A stretch of DNA of 5,692 nucleotides from DATLCI01 sp046714215. Lineage in GTDB: Bacteria; Acidobacteriota; Terriglobia; Terriglobales; Acidobacteriaceae. The translations under genes were made by a program, and so were the position numbers. The stretch lies in the NCBI GenBank assembly GCA_046714215.1, contig JBKKBM010000214.1, forward strand, positions 1-5,692, read 5' to 3'. Position 1 is the stretch's first letter. Every line of letters begins with the position of its first letter. Below, in pieces: positions 1 through 5,572 of the stretch. The notes under the pieces were generated by a model. It made no database searches. It was not told the origin of the DNA and saw only the letters and a program-made list of their open reading frames with translations.

Positions 1-564
1 GAGTTACGCAATGCGAATGAGGGCGAAGGCTGTCCCAAGTGCGGATCGCCGTTGAAGGTCGCCAAGGCGGTGGAGATCGGACACATCTTCAAGCTGGGTT
101 ACAAGTATTCAGAGTCCATGGGCGCGCGCATCCTCGACAAAGATGGGAAAGAGGTCACGCCCATCATGGGGAGCTACGGTATCGGCATCGAGCGCCTGCT
201 CACCACCATCATCGAGCAGAATAACGACGAGAATGGCTTCTGGTTACCAAAGGGCATTGCCCCGTTCGACGTGGTGGTGGTGCCCACCAACATGGGTGAT
301 GCGGCCATCAGTCAAGCGGCGACCGAGATTGCGGAAAAGCTGGAAAAGGCTGGATTTGACGTGGTTTTGGACGACCGCGACGAGCGCGCCGGGGTGAAGT
401 TCAAGGACGCCGACCTGGTGGGAATCCCCTTTCGGGTCAATGTTGGCAAAAAGGTTTCCGAGGGCAAAGTGGAAGTGGTTCGCCGCTCGACACGCGAATC
501 CCAGGATGCTACCATCGCGGCAATCACCGAGGAATTCTCGGGCATCGTCAAATCAAGCCAATAA
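1..564 (+). CDS. proS: Prolyl-tRNA synthetase, C-terminal part (5' end outside window)
   Basis: The reading frame is open from base 1 to the TAA at 562-564, giving 187 residues of a class II aminoacyl-tRNA synthetase that charges tRNA-Pro with proline in the cytoplasm. The fragment begins just before a CPKCG cysteine pair (bases 31-45), as seen in bacterial ProRS after the editing insertion. It continues through KxxxxxEIGHIFKLG and the class II motif 3 GSYGIGIERLL (from base 169), which helps form the ATP/amino-acid site. From about base 253 comes the HGTP anticodon-binding domain, starting APFDVVVVPTNM, with the conserved segments LDDRDERAGVKF and DADLVGIPFRV. The protein ends soon after this domain, as in the bacterial (ProS type 1) form, with no eukaryote-like C-terminal extension. 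The upstream catalytic motifs 1 and 2 and the YbaK-like editing domain should lie before the window. The next gene starts 35 bp downstream on the same strand, so co-transcription is plausible. Confidence 0.96.
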   Translation, partial: ELRNANEGEGCPKCGSPLKVAKAVEIGHIFKLGYKYSESMGARILDKDGKEVTPIMGSYGIGIERLLTTIIEQNNDENGFWLPKGIAPFDVVVVPTNMGDAAISQAATEIAEKLEKAGFDVVLDDRDERAGVKFKDADLVGIPFRVNVGKKVSEGKVEVVRRSTRESQDATIAAITEEFSGIVKSSQ

Positions 565-567
565 CCT

Positions 568-585
568 ACGCGCGGGCATGCGCGT
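568..585 (+). other. Short hairpin in the proS - membrane protein spacer
   Basis: ACGCGC (568-573) and GCGCGT (580-585) form a perfect 6-bp stem with a 6-nt loop, starting 3 bp after the proS stop. No T-tract follows, so it is unlikely to be an intrinsic terminator. It ends just before the GAGAG ribosome-binding sequence (586-590) of the next gene and might modulate its translation or stabilise a processed end. A chance GC palindrome is also possible. Confidence 0.25.
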
Positions 586-599
586 GAGAGATCGGAATC

Positions 600-962
600 A
601 TGAAAACTATCAAAGGACTCTTGGGATTGGCTATAGTGGTGGCTCTAGTCCTGTTCGTGATCGCTGTGGCCCCGCCCTACTTCGCCAACTATCAGTTCAA
701 AGACGATATCGTGCAGGAAGCCCGCTTCGCCAACGTGAGCTATCCACCCAAGACGGATGAGGATATCCGCGCCAACTTGATGCGCAAAGCCAGGGAATAC
801 GAGATTCCCATCAAGCCTGAGCAGATCCAGATCACCCGCGGCAGCGGCGACATCCTGATCTCGATCCCTTACACGGTGGACGTGAAGTTCCTGACCGGGC
901 ACACGTATCGGCTGCAGTTCAATCCCGGGAACCAGACTGCGGTCAAGCAGCGGAATAACTAG
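600..962 (+). CDS. Small membrane-anchored protein of unknown function
   Basis: This 120-residue protein has ATG at 600, preceded by GAGAG at 586-590 (9-nt spacing), and TAG at 960-962. I do not recognise a named family with certainty; its layout (one N-terminal hydrophobic segment plus a small alpha/beta domain) recalls DUF4845-type proteins. Residues about 4-24 form a hydrophobic helix after a short Lys-containing N-terminus (MKTIKG), so it is probably a signal anchor with the rest exported. The soluble part contains an Asp/Glu-rich helical stretch (TDEDIRANLMRKAREYEIPI) followed by alternating polar and hydrophobic beta strands (IQITRGSGDILISIPYTVDV, then TYRLQFNP). There are no cysteines, no lipobox and no catalytic motif. 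It is 35 bp downstream of proS and 235 bp upstream of the PBP gene, and a hairpin follows its stop, so it may close the proS transcript. Its existence as a gene is well supported by the ribosome-binding site and protein-like composition. Its role is unknown. Confidence 0.85.
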   Translation: MKTIKGLLGLAIVVALVLFVIAVAPPYFANYQFKDDIVQEARFANVSYPPKTDEDIRANLMRKAREYEIPIKPEQIQITRGSGDILISIPYTVDVKFLTGHTYRLQFNPGNQTAVKQRNN

Positions 963-983
963 GCCGAACCTGGGTTAGGTGAA

Positions 984-1012
984 TCTGGCCCGGCGGGAAT
1001 GTTCCCGCCAGA
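984..1012 (+). terminator. GC-rich hairpin after the small membrane protein gene, possible terminator
   Basis: GGCGGGAA (992-999) and TTCCCGCC (1002-1009) are perfect complements around a TG centre, so the hairpin has a 7-bp stem and a 4-nt loop. In an alternative fold, TCTGG (984-988) pairs with CCAGA (1008-1012), with bases 989-993 bulged out. It sits 29 bp past the stop codon, where a terminator is expected. There is no run of T after it (the following bases are AGAATACAG), so intrinsic termination would be weak. It may instead protect the 3' end or act with Rho. Confidence 0.4.
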
Positions 1013-1101
1013 ATACAGCGTGTGTCGGCCCGGAGACGCCGAGTTGCTGTCCTGTGGACTAAGCTCTTTCAATTCAACCCTGCGTGTCTGGCCCTCGCGG
1101 T

Positions 1102-1130
1102 GCATCAAAACCATGCGATAGGCATAAAAT
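1102..1130 (+). promoter_or_regulatory. Weak candidate promoter for the PBP operon
   Basis: TAAAAT at 1125-1130 matches the sigma-70 -10 hexamer at 5 of 6 positions. It lies in the most AT-rich part of the 235-bp gap (963-1197) before the GTG start. The -35 position at 17-bp spacing (1102-1107, GCATCA) is a poor match, so the call rests mainly on the -10 and its location. Transcription would start near 1137, giving a leader of about 60 nt that includes the hairpin at 1175-1193. Confidence 0.3.
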
Positions 1131-1174
1131 AAGGACTCAGGCAGTGCGCCGGGCGTGCTGGTGCGTCTAACCAC

Positions 1175-1193
1175 CTAGGCAGGACTGCCATAG
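1175..1193 (+). promoter_or_regulatory. Hairpin directly upstream of the PBP start, with AGGA near its loop
   Basis: GGCAG (1178-1182) and CTGCC (1185-1189) form an inverted repeat around GA. It can be lengthened by CTA (1175-1177) pairing with TAG (1191-1193) across one bulged A. The only Shine-Dalgarno-like sequence before the GTG at 1198 is AGGA (1181-1184). It lies in and beside the loop and, in primary sequence, is 13 nt from the start, which is far. An in-frame TAA at 1168-1170 excludes an earlier start, so this poor initiation context is real for the gene. Whether the hairpin forms is inference. Confidence 0.35.
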
Positions 1194-1197
1194 AACT

Positions 1198-3828
1198 GTG
1201 GCCATTAAAGTAAAGATCCCCCGCCGCAAGCCGGGACGCTTCCACTTGGGTGACCCCCTGGTGCGGGCTGCCGTGGCCGCGTTCATTATTATCAGCACCC
1301 TGTTTCTCGGGGTGTTCGCGTTCTTTTACGTCCACTACCAAAAATTAATTGACCAGCGGATGAGCGGCCCCGTCTTTGCCAACTCCTCCAAGATCTATGC
1401 TCAGCCCCGCACCCTCACCCGCGGGTACAAGACCTCACAAAAGGAGGTGGCTGACATGCTGCGCCGTGCCGGGTACAGCGAGCGAGGCGAAAAGGGCGAG
1501 TCTAAGATGGGCAGCTACCGCCTGGTAAACCGCGGCATTGAGGTCGTTCCCGGGACGGAGTCGTTTCATGCGTCGGAAGGCGCGTTGATCCGCTTTGACA
1601 ATGACTCCGTGGAACGCATCGCCGCCCTAGGCAACGGACAGACCCTGGGCGCTTATGAACTCGAGCCCCAACTCGTCACCGGATTATTCGACGCGCAGGC
1701 CCGCTCCAAGCGCCGGCTGGTCACCTATGACGACATTCCGAAGAATCTGGTGAACGCCATCCTGGCCATCGAGGACCGCCGTTTTTTCCAGCACAGCGGC
1801 ATCAATTACTGGCGCTTCCTGCAGGCGGCGCTGCGCAATATGGAGCGCGGAGCCAAACGGGAAGGCGGGTCCACGCTCACCATGCAGATCTCGCGCGGAT
1901 TTTTTCTGACGCCGGAAAAGACGTATACCCGCAAGCTGGCGGAGATGATGATCGCCATCGAGTTGGAACAACGCTTCTCCAAGCGCCAGATCTTTGAGTT
2001 CTACGCCAACCAGGTCTACATGGGACAACGCGGATCGTTCACCATCCACGGACTGGGTGAAGCAGCGCAGGCATACTTCGGCAAAGACATCAAGAACCTC
2101 ATGCTGGCGGAGTCCGCGCTCTTGGCGGGGATGATCCAACGGCCCAACTATCTTTCTCCCTACCGCAACAAGGAGGCGGCCCTCGCGCGGCGCAACCTAG
2201 TGCTGCATTCCATGGTGGAGACTGGCGCCATCAGCCAGGCCGAGGCAGACAAAGCGAAAGCCATCGGACTGGAACTGACGGCGCCCAATGTGGAGGCCAG
2301 CGATGCGCCTTATTTCGTCGACCTGGTGAAGGACACCCTGCTCACCCGCTATACGGAAGAACAACTGAACGAAGATGGGCTGCGCATCTATTCCACCATC
2401 GATCCGGACCTGCAGGCAGCCGCTGCGGAAGCCGTGGCCGCGGGACTCAAAGAGATCGACGAGTTGGTGTACAAGCAGCGCCGCCGCGTGGTCAAGGTGG
2501 GTAAAGGCAAGAACGCGAAGACAGAGACCATTGTCCGTGCCGGGCCCACGCCGCAGGTGGCGCTGGTAGCGCTGAATCCGGAGACGGGCGAGATCCTGGC
2601 CCTGGTGGGCGGCCGCAACTACGGACAGAGCCAGTTGAACCATGCGGTGGCGCAGCGCCCCACCGGCTCCATCTTCAAGCCTTTTGTGTTTGCCGCCGCG
2701 GTCAATACCGCTGTGACCGGCGAACAACCCGTGTTCACCCCCGCGTCGCTGGTGGACAACACTCCCACTACTTTTTATTACGAAGACAAGATCTACGAAC
2801 CGCGCAACTACCAGGACAAATACAACGAAGTGGTGAATGCCCGCTTCGCGCTGGCCCACTCCCTGAACAACGCAACGGTCCGCATCGCCGAGCAGATCGG
2901 CTACGGACGAGTGGCGGAGTTGGCGCGGGCCGCCGGCATCAAGAGCGTAAAGGCGACCCCGGCGCTGGCGTTGGGCGCTTATGACGCTACGCCGCTCGAG
3001 ATGGCGGGCGCCTATACCATCTTTGCCAACCAGGGGGTGCGCGCCACTCCCATCATGGTCACCTCCGTGCGTGATTCCAAGGGCGAAGTGGTGGAAGATT
3101 TTCGCATCCAGAAGAAGCCGGTGCTCGATCCGCGGGTAGCTTACGTGATGACCAACATGATGGAAGCGGTCATCAACAACGGCACCGCCGCGGGCGTGCG
3201 CGCGCGCGGCTTTGCCGTCCCCGCCGCGGGCAAGACCGGCACTTCTCATGACGCCTGGTTTGCCGGCTACATCAGCAATCTGCTGTGCGTGGTCTGGGTG
3301 GGCTATGACGATTACACCGATCTGAAGCAGGAAGGCTCGCGCACCGCGGCGCCCATCTGGACGGAGTTCATGAAGCGGGCCATCAAACTCCCCGCCTACA
3401 GCAACCCCAAGCCATTTCCCAAGCCGGATGGTGTGGTCAGCCTCACCTTGGATAAAGTGACCAACCGCATCGCCACCGCCACCTGTCCCGACGACTATGT
3501 GGCCGCCTTCGTGCAGGGCACGGAGCCGCAGGAGACCTGTGACCAGTCCAGCGACCGCGGCTTCTTCTCGAGAATATTTGGCCTGGGAGCGAAACCGGTT
3601 CCCCCGGGTACGGTGTCCAATGATCCGCCGTTGTATGGGCAGTCGTCTCCTAACGCTTCACCGCCACCACCCGTCGAAGAGGAAAAGAAGAAGAAGAAGG
3701 GTTTCTGGGGCCGGTTATTCGGGGGCGGGGACGAAGAGGAGAAGCCGCTCCAGAAAGACGAAAAAAAGAAGGAAGAAAAGCCTAAAATAGCGCCCGCGGC
3801 GGCTGCTCCACCTAAGCCTACCCAATAA
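1198..3828 (+). CDS. mrcB: Bifunctional class A penicillin-binding protein, PBP1b type
   Basis: This 876-residue peptidoglycan synthase polymerises lipid II into glycan strands and cross-links the peptides in the periplasm. Residues 1-20 are a basic cytoplasmic tail and about 21-46 a membrane helix. About 58-150 resembles the UB2H domain, which marks PBP1b over PBP1a. The GT51 domain (about 160-335) shows EDRRFFQHSG with catalytic Glu192, GGSTLTMQ (223-230), RKLAE with second catalytic Glu249, KRQIFEFYAN (262-271) and RRN (331-333). A basic insertion (about 426-441) precedes the transpeptidase domain (about 455-740), which shows SIFK with nucleophile Ser491 and Lys494, SLN (555-557) and KTGT (679-682). 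Two exported cysteines, 763 and 781, might pair. From about 788 the protein ends in a Lys/Glu/Pro-rich tail. It starts with GTG; an in-frame TAA at 1168-1170 rules out a longer form, and the next methionine would remove the anchor. Both active sites look intact. The symbol follows domain architecture; naming varies outside Proteobacteria. Confidence 0.95.
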   Translation: MAIKVKIPRRKPGRFHLGDPLVRAAVAAFIIISTLFLGVFAFFYVHYQKLIDQRMSGPVFANSSKIYAQPRTLTRGYKTSQKEVADMLRRAGYSERGEKGESKMGSYRLVNRGIEVVPGTESFHASEGALIRFDNDSVERIAALGNGQTLGAYELEPQLVTGLFDAQARSKRRLVTYDDIPKNLVNAILAIEDRRFFQHSGINYWRFLQAALRNMERGAKREGGSTLTMQISRGFFLTPEKTYTRKLAEMMIAIELEQRFSKRQIFEFYANQVYMGQRGSFTIHGLGEAAQAYFGKDIKNLMLAESALLAGMIQRPNYLSPYRNKEAALARRNLVLHSMVETGAISQAEADKAKAIGLELTAPNVEASDAPYFVDLVKDTLLTRYTEEQLNEDGLRIYSTIDPDLQAAAAEAVAAGLKEIDELVYKQRRRVVKVGKGKNAKTETIVRAGPTPQVALVALNPETGEILALVGGRNYGQSQLNHAVAQRPTGSIFKPFVFAAAVNTAVTGEQPVFTPASLVDNTPTTFYYEDKIYEPRNYQDKYNEVVNARFALAHSLNNATVRIAEQIGYGRVAELARAAGIKSVKATPALALGAYDATPLEMAGAYTIFANQGVRATPIMVTSVRDSKGEVVEDFRIQKKPVLDPRVAYVMTNMMEAVINNGTAAGVRARGFAVPAAGKTGTSHDAWFAGYISNLLCVVWVGYDDYTDLKQEGSRTAAPIWTEFMKRAIKLPAYSNPKPFPKPDGVVSLTLDKVTNRIATATCPDDYVAAFVQGTEPQETCDQSSDRGFFSRIFGLGAKPVPPGTVSNDPPLYGQSSPNASPPPPVEEEKKKKKGFWGRLFGGGDEEEKPLQKDEKKKEEKPKIAPAAAAPPKPTQ
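3559..3825 (+). other. Low-complexity C-terminal tail of the PBP with a duplicated aromatic motif
   Basis: This part of the PBP gene encodes about 89 residues beyond the conserved transpeptidase fold. GFFSRIFG (residues 788-795, bases 3559-3582) and GFWGRLFG (835-842, bases 3700-3723) fit one pattern: Gly-Phe-aromatic-x-Arg-aliphatic-Phe-Gly. They are separated by a Pro/Ser-rich linker and by EEEKKKKK. After the second copy come GGGDEEE, then Lys/Glu-rich and Ala/Pro-rich sequence to the stop. By topology the tail is periplasmic. The repeat could be a short amphipathic element binding a membrane, glycan or partner; this is inference. Bases 3685-3699 are five consecutive AAG codons. Confidence 0.65.
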
Positions 3829-3860
3829 AACACAGCGGTGGCCGCGCGCATTTCTGCACG

Positions 3861-3867
3861 AAGGAGA
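3861..3867 (+). promoter_or_regulatory. Strong Shine-Dalgarno of the TPR gene
   Basis: AAGGAGA lies 4 nt before the ATG at 3872 and is the best ribosome-binding site in the window. It fixes the start of the TPR gene. The 43-bp gap from the PBP stop shows no terminator and no convincing promoter, which supports translation from a shared PBP-TPR transcript. Confidence 0.85.
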
Positions 3868-3871
3868 CTTT

Positions 3872-4690
3872 ATGTTCCCGGCCCGTCACGGCTACTCCCT
3901 CATCCTGTTCAGCTCGCTTTCCGTGGGCGCCTTCGCCCTGCAAGATCCGGCAGTCACCGCCGCCGGCGATACCGTGACTGCGCCCTCGCAGCTCCGCCAA
4001 GTGGCGCCGCCCGAGGCCACGCTCTCGGCGGAGGAACTGGAGGTCCGCGCCGACGCGTTGCGCAACCAGAAGGCCTATGCCGACGCGCTCGACTACTACC
4101 GTGCGGCCATCGCCAAGCAGCCCACCTCAGCGCGCTACAACAAGGCGGGCATCGCCCAGTTGCAGATGATGCGCTATGACGATGCCAGAAAAAGCTTTCA
4201 GCGGGCGGTCAAGCTCGACAAGAACAACGCGGAAGCCCGCAACAATCTGGGCGTGATCTATTACATCGGGCAGAGCTATCGCAAAGCCATCAAGGAATAC
4301 AAGAAGGCGATCGCGCTCAAGCCCAATGCGGCCAGCTTCCACAGCAACCTGGGCACGGCGGAGTTCTCGCGCAAGCAGTACGAAAAGGCCAGCGAGGCTT
4401 ATCTGAAAGCCCTGGAGATCGATCCGGACGTCTTCGAGCGGCGCAGCAACGCGGGCGTGCAGATGCATATGGCCTCGCCCGCCGACCGCGCGGGTTATCA
4501 CTACACCATCGCCAAGATGTTTGCTACGCGCGGTGACGCCGACCGCTGCCTCCTTTACTTGCGCAAAGCCATGGAAGAGGGCTATCCGGAGATCGGCAAA
4601 GTCTATAAGGAAGAAGCGTTCACGGGCGTGCGCCAGGACCCCAGGTTTACCGCGTTGATGGAGCAGAAACCGCTGGCCATCCCCCAATAG
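3872..4690 (+). CDS. Exported tetratricopeptide-repeat (TPR) protein
   Basis: This 272-residue protein starts at the ATG behind AAGGAGA and ends with TAG at 4688-4690. Residues 1-22 look like a Sec signal peptide: Arg5 and His6, a hydrophobic stretch (YSLILFSSLSVGAFA) and an AFA|L cleavage site after Ala22. There is no lipobox cysteine, so it should be soluble in the periplasm or secreted. A Pro/Thr-rich linker (about 25-50) leads to four clear TPR units at about 53-85, 86-119, 120-153 and 154-187. Each has the usual small residues, Tyr/Ala positions and a closing Pro or Asn. A degenerate fifth unit (about 207-240) and a DPRFTALM end follow. TPR arrays bind proteins or peptides and have no enzymatic activity of their own. 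It sits 43 bp after the PBP1b-type gene with no terminator between them, so it is likely co-transcribed and may assist or regulate that synthase. LpoP, a known PBP1b activator of Pseudomonas aeruginosa, is also a TPR protein, but it is a lipoprotein. The partner is inference; the fold is secure. Confidence 0.92.
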   Translation: MFPARHGYSLILFSSLSVGAFALQDPAVTAAGDTVTAPSQLRQVAPPEATLSAEELEVRADALRNQKAYADALDYYRAAIAKQPTSARYNKAGIAQLQMMRYDDARKSFQRAVKLDKNNAEARNNLGVIYYIGQSYRKAIKEYKKAIALKPNAASFHSNLGTAEFSRKQYEKASEAYLKALEIDPDVFERRSNAGVQMHMASPADRAGYHYTIAKMFATRGDADRCLLYLRKAMEEGYPEIGKVYKEEAFTGVRQDPRFTALMEQKPLAIPQ

Positions 4691-4702
4691 GGCTGAGTCA
4701 AT

Positions 4703-4767
4703 CGGAAGTCCTAAGGTAATAAAGGGGCGAGAAACTTCCGCGATCGCGCGACTTTTTCCCCGGAAGT
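4703..4767 (+). repeat. CGGAAGT / ACTTCCG / CGGAAGT inverted-repeat trio
   Basis: CGGAAGT occurs at 4703-4709 and again at 4761-4767, and its exact complement ACTTCCG lies between them at 4734-4740. The middle copy could pair with either outer copy, giving two mutually exclusive 7-bp stems. A 10-bp palindrome, CGCGATCGCG (4739-4748), overlaps the middle copy, and a T5 run follows at 4753-4757. It begins 13 bp after the TPR stop in the 205-bp non-coding stretch 4691-4895. No gene is recognised there. Confidence 0.5.
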
Positions 4768-4816
4768 GCGTCTATTCCAGTAACGCGATTGGGCGCTCTG
4801 GGGCGCATAGTCGCAC
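4766..4816. other. Nested stem-loop in the convergent intergenic region
   Basis: GTGCGTCTA (4766-4774) pairs with TAGTCGCAC (4808-4816) with one mismatch. Inside it, TTCCAG (4775-4780) can pair with CTGGGG (4798-4803) using two G-U pairs. This predicts a two-tier structured RNA in the 3' untranslated region of the TPR transcript. No known RNA family is recognised. Confidence 0.3.
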
Positions 4817-4841
4817 GAAGCCTCCGTAGATCAGGGAAGAA

Positions 4842-4879
4842 AACGCCTGCCGATGCAAATCGGCAGGCGTTGGCTTTTT
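4842..4879. terminator. Bidirectional intrinsic terminator between convergent genes
   Basis: ACGCCTGCCGAT (4843-4854) and ATCGGCAGGCGT (4859-4870) form a perfect 12-bp stem, extended to 13 bp by A4842-T4871. On the plus strand the loop is GCAA, a GNRA tetraloop, and TTTTT follows at 4875-4879. Read from the minus strand, the stem is followed by TTTTCTTCC. It therefore can stop both the rightward PBP-TPR transcript and the leftward phosphatase transcript, whose stop codon is about 17 bp from the T-tract. This is the strongest non-coding signal in the window. Confidence 0.93.
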
Positions 4880-4895
4880 GCAAGGTTGGCGCGGC

Positions 4896-5537
4896 CTACT
4901 TCGCAGCCTTTTGCGCTACCGGCCGACTGGAAACGTACTCATCCACGATCTTCTTGAGCTGACCCTGCGCGCGCAGGATGTATTCCACCGCATCGCGGGC
5001 CGCGCCTTCCCCGCCCTTGGAGGGGGTTACGTAATGGGCTTCGGCGAGCACTTCCCTCCGCGCGTTTTTCACCGCCATGGCCAGGCCGCATTGGCGCATC
5101 ACGGGCAAGTCCACAATGTCGTCACCGAGAAAGGCGATCTCTGACAGTTTGACCTTTTCCGCCGCCGCGATCTTGGCGAGAGCTTGGGTCTTGTCGGCTT
5201 GTCCTTGGTAGACGTGGTCGATCTTCAAGTCGCGGGCACGCAGCGCGACCACTTGCGACAGGCGTTTCGTAATCACGCCGGTCTTGAGTCCGGCCAGGCG
5301 GGCCAGCGTGATGCCGGTGCCATCATGCGCGTGAAATCCTTTGGACTCGGTGAAGTCGGCGCTGGAGATGGAAAAACCGCCCTGGTCGGCGAGTGCGGCC
5401 AACGCCTCGGGATCCACCGGGCCGGAACTTTTGCCGCCCGGTGAGAATGAAGGCACGATCCAAATGGTGCCGTCCGTGAGGACGCCGTCGACGTCAAAGA
5501 GGATGACTTTGATTTTTTTAGCCCGGGCTTTGGACAT
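4896..5537 (-). CDS. kdsC: KdsC-like HAD phosphatase (Kdo 8-phosphate phosphatase family)
   Basis: This 213-residue cytoplasmic enzyme is probably the phosphatase that converts 3-deoxy-D-manno-octulosonate 8-phosphate to Kdo for lipopolysaccharide. HAD motif I is ILFDVDGVLTDG with nucleophile Asp15 and acid/base Asp17. Motif II is the Thr90 of VITKR, where KdsC usually has ITGR. Motif III is Lys116 (GQADKTQ), and motif IV is LGDDIVDLPVM with Asp139 and Asp140 for magnesium. HVYQGQ, AHYVT and GGEGAARDAVEYILRAQG match the KdsC subfamily (C0 type), which lacks a large cap and works as a tetramer. About 35 residues (28-62) are inserted in the flap before ESKGFHAHDG, making it longer than E. coli KdsC (188). 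The ATG at 5537 was chosen because the family begins there; the upstream GTG at 5672 would add 45 non-family residues overlapping the divergent gene. No Shine-Dalgarno precedes the ATG. A related sugar-acid phosphate substrate cannot be excluded, and no other lipopolysaccharide genes are in view. Confidence 0.88.
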   Translation of the reverse strand: MSKARAKKIKVILFDVDGVLTDGTIWIVPSFSPGGKSSGPVDPEALAALADQGGFSISSADFTESKGFHAHDGTGITLARLAGLKTGVITKRLSQVVALRARDLKIDHVYQGQADKTQALAKIAAAEKVKLSEIAFLGDDIVDLPVMRQCGLAMAVKNARREVLAEAHYVTPSKGGEGAARDAVEYILRAQGQLKKIVDEYVSSRPVAQKAAK

Positions 5538-5544
5538 GGAGGGG

Positions 5545-5572
5545 ATTGTAAATGAGCCAGGGCGAAGTTCAG
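5545..5572 (-). promoter_or_regulatory. Candidate promoter of the phosphatase gene, predicting a leaderless mRNA
   Basis: On the minus strand, TACAAT (5550 to 5545) matches the -10 hexamer at 5 of 6 positions. Seven bases, CCCCTCC, separate it from the ATG at 5537, so transcription should start at or next to the A of the start codon. The bases before the ATG are pyrimidine-rich and cannot act as a Shine-Dalgarno, which agrees with a leaderless message. The -35 (CTGAAC at 5572-5567, 16-bp spacing) is weak. Confidence 0.5.

Noticed and set aside
2197..3249. 350-codon open frame on the minus strand opposite the PBP gene
   Set aside because: It lies wholly inside the PBP coding region, whose motifs and protein quality are unambiguous. 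The minus-strand product is rich in His, Arg and Gly with no recognisable domain, as expected for an antisense shadow in GC-rich DNA.
3495..3851. Minus-strand frame with poly-Phe and poly-Ser runs opposite the PBP tail
   Set aside because: The runs are simply the complement of the Lys/Glu codons in the PBP tail, so this is a low-complexity shadow.
4698..4883. 61-codon minus-strand open frame in the convergent gap
   Set aside because: It spans the terminator and the inverted repeats, has an Arg-rich composition and no ribosome-binding site, and resembles no known protein.
4691..4895. Known structured RNA (SRP RNA, 6S, tmRNA) in the non-coding stretch
   Set aside because: None of their conserved sequence cores is present; only hairpins and a terminator are visible.
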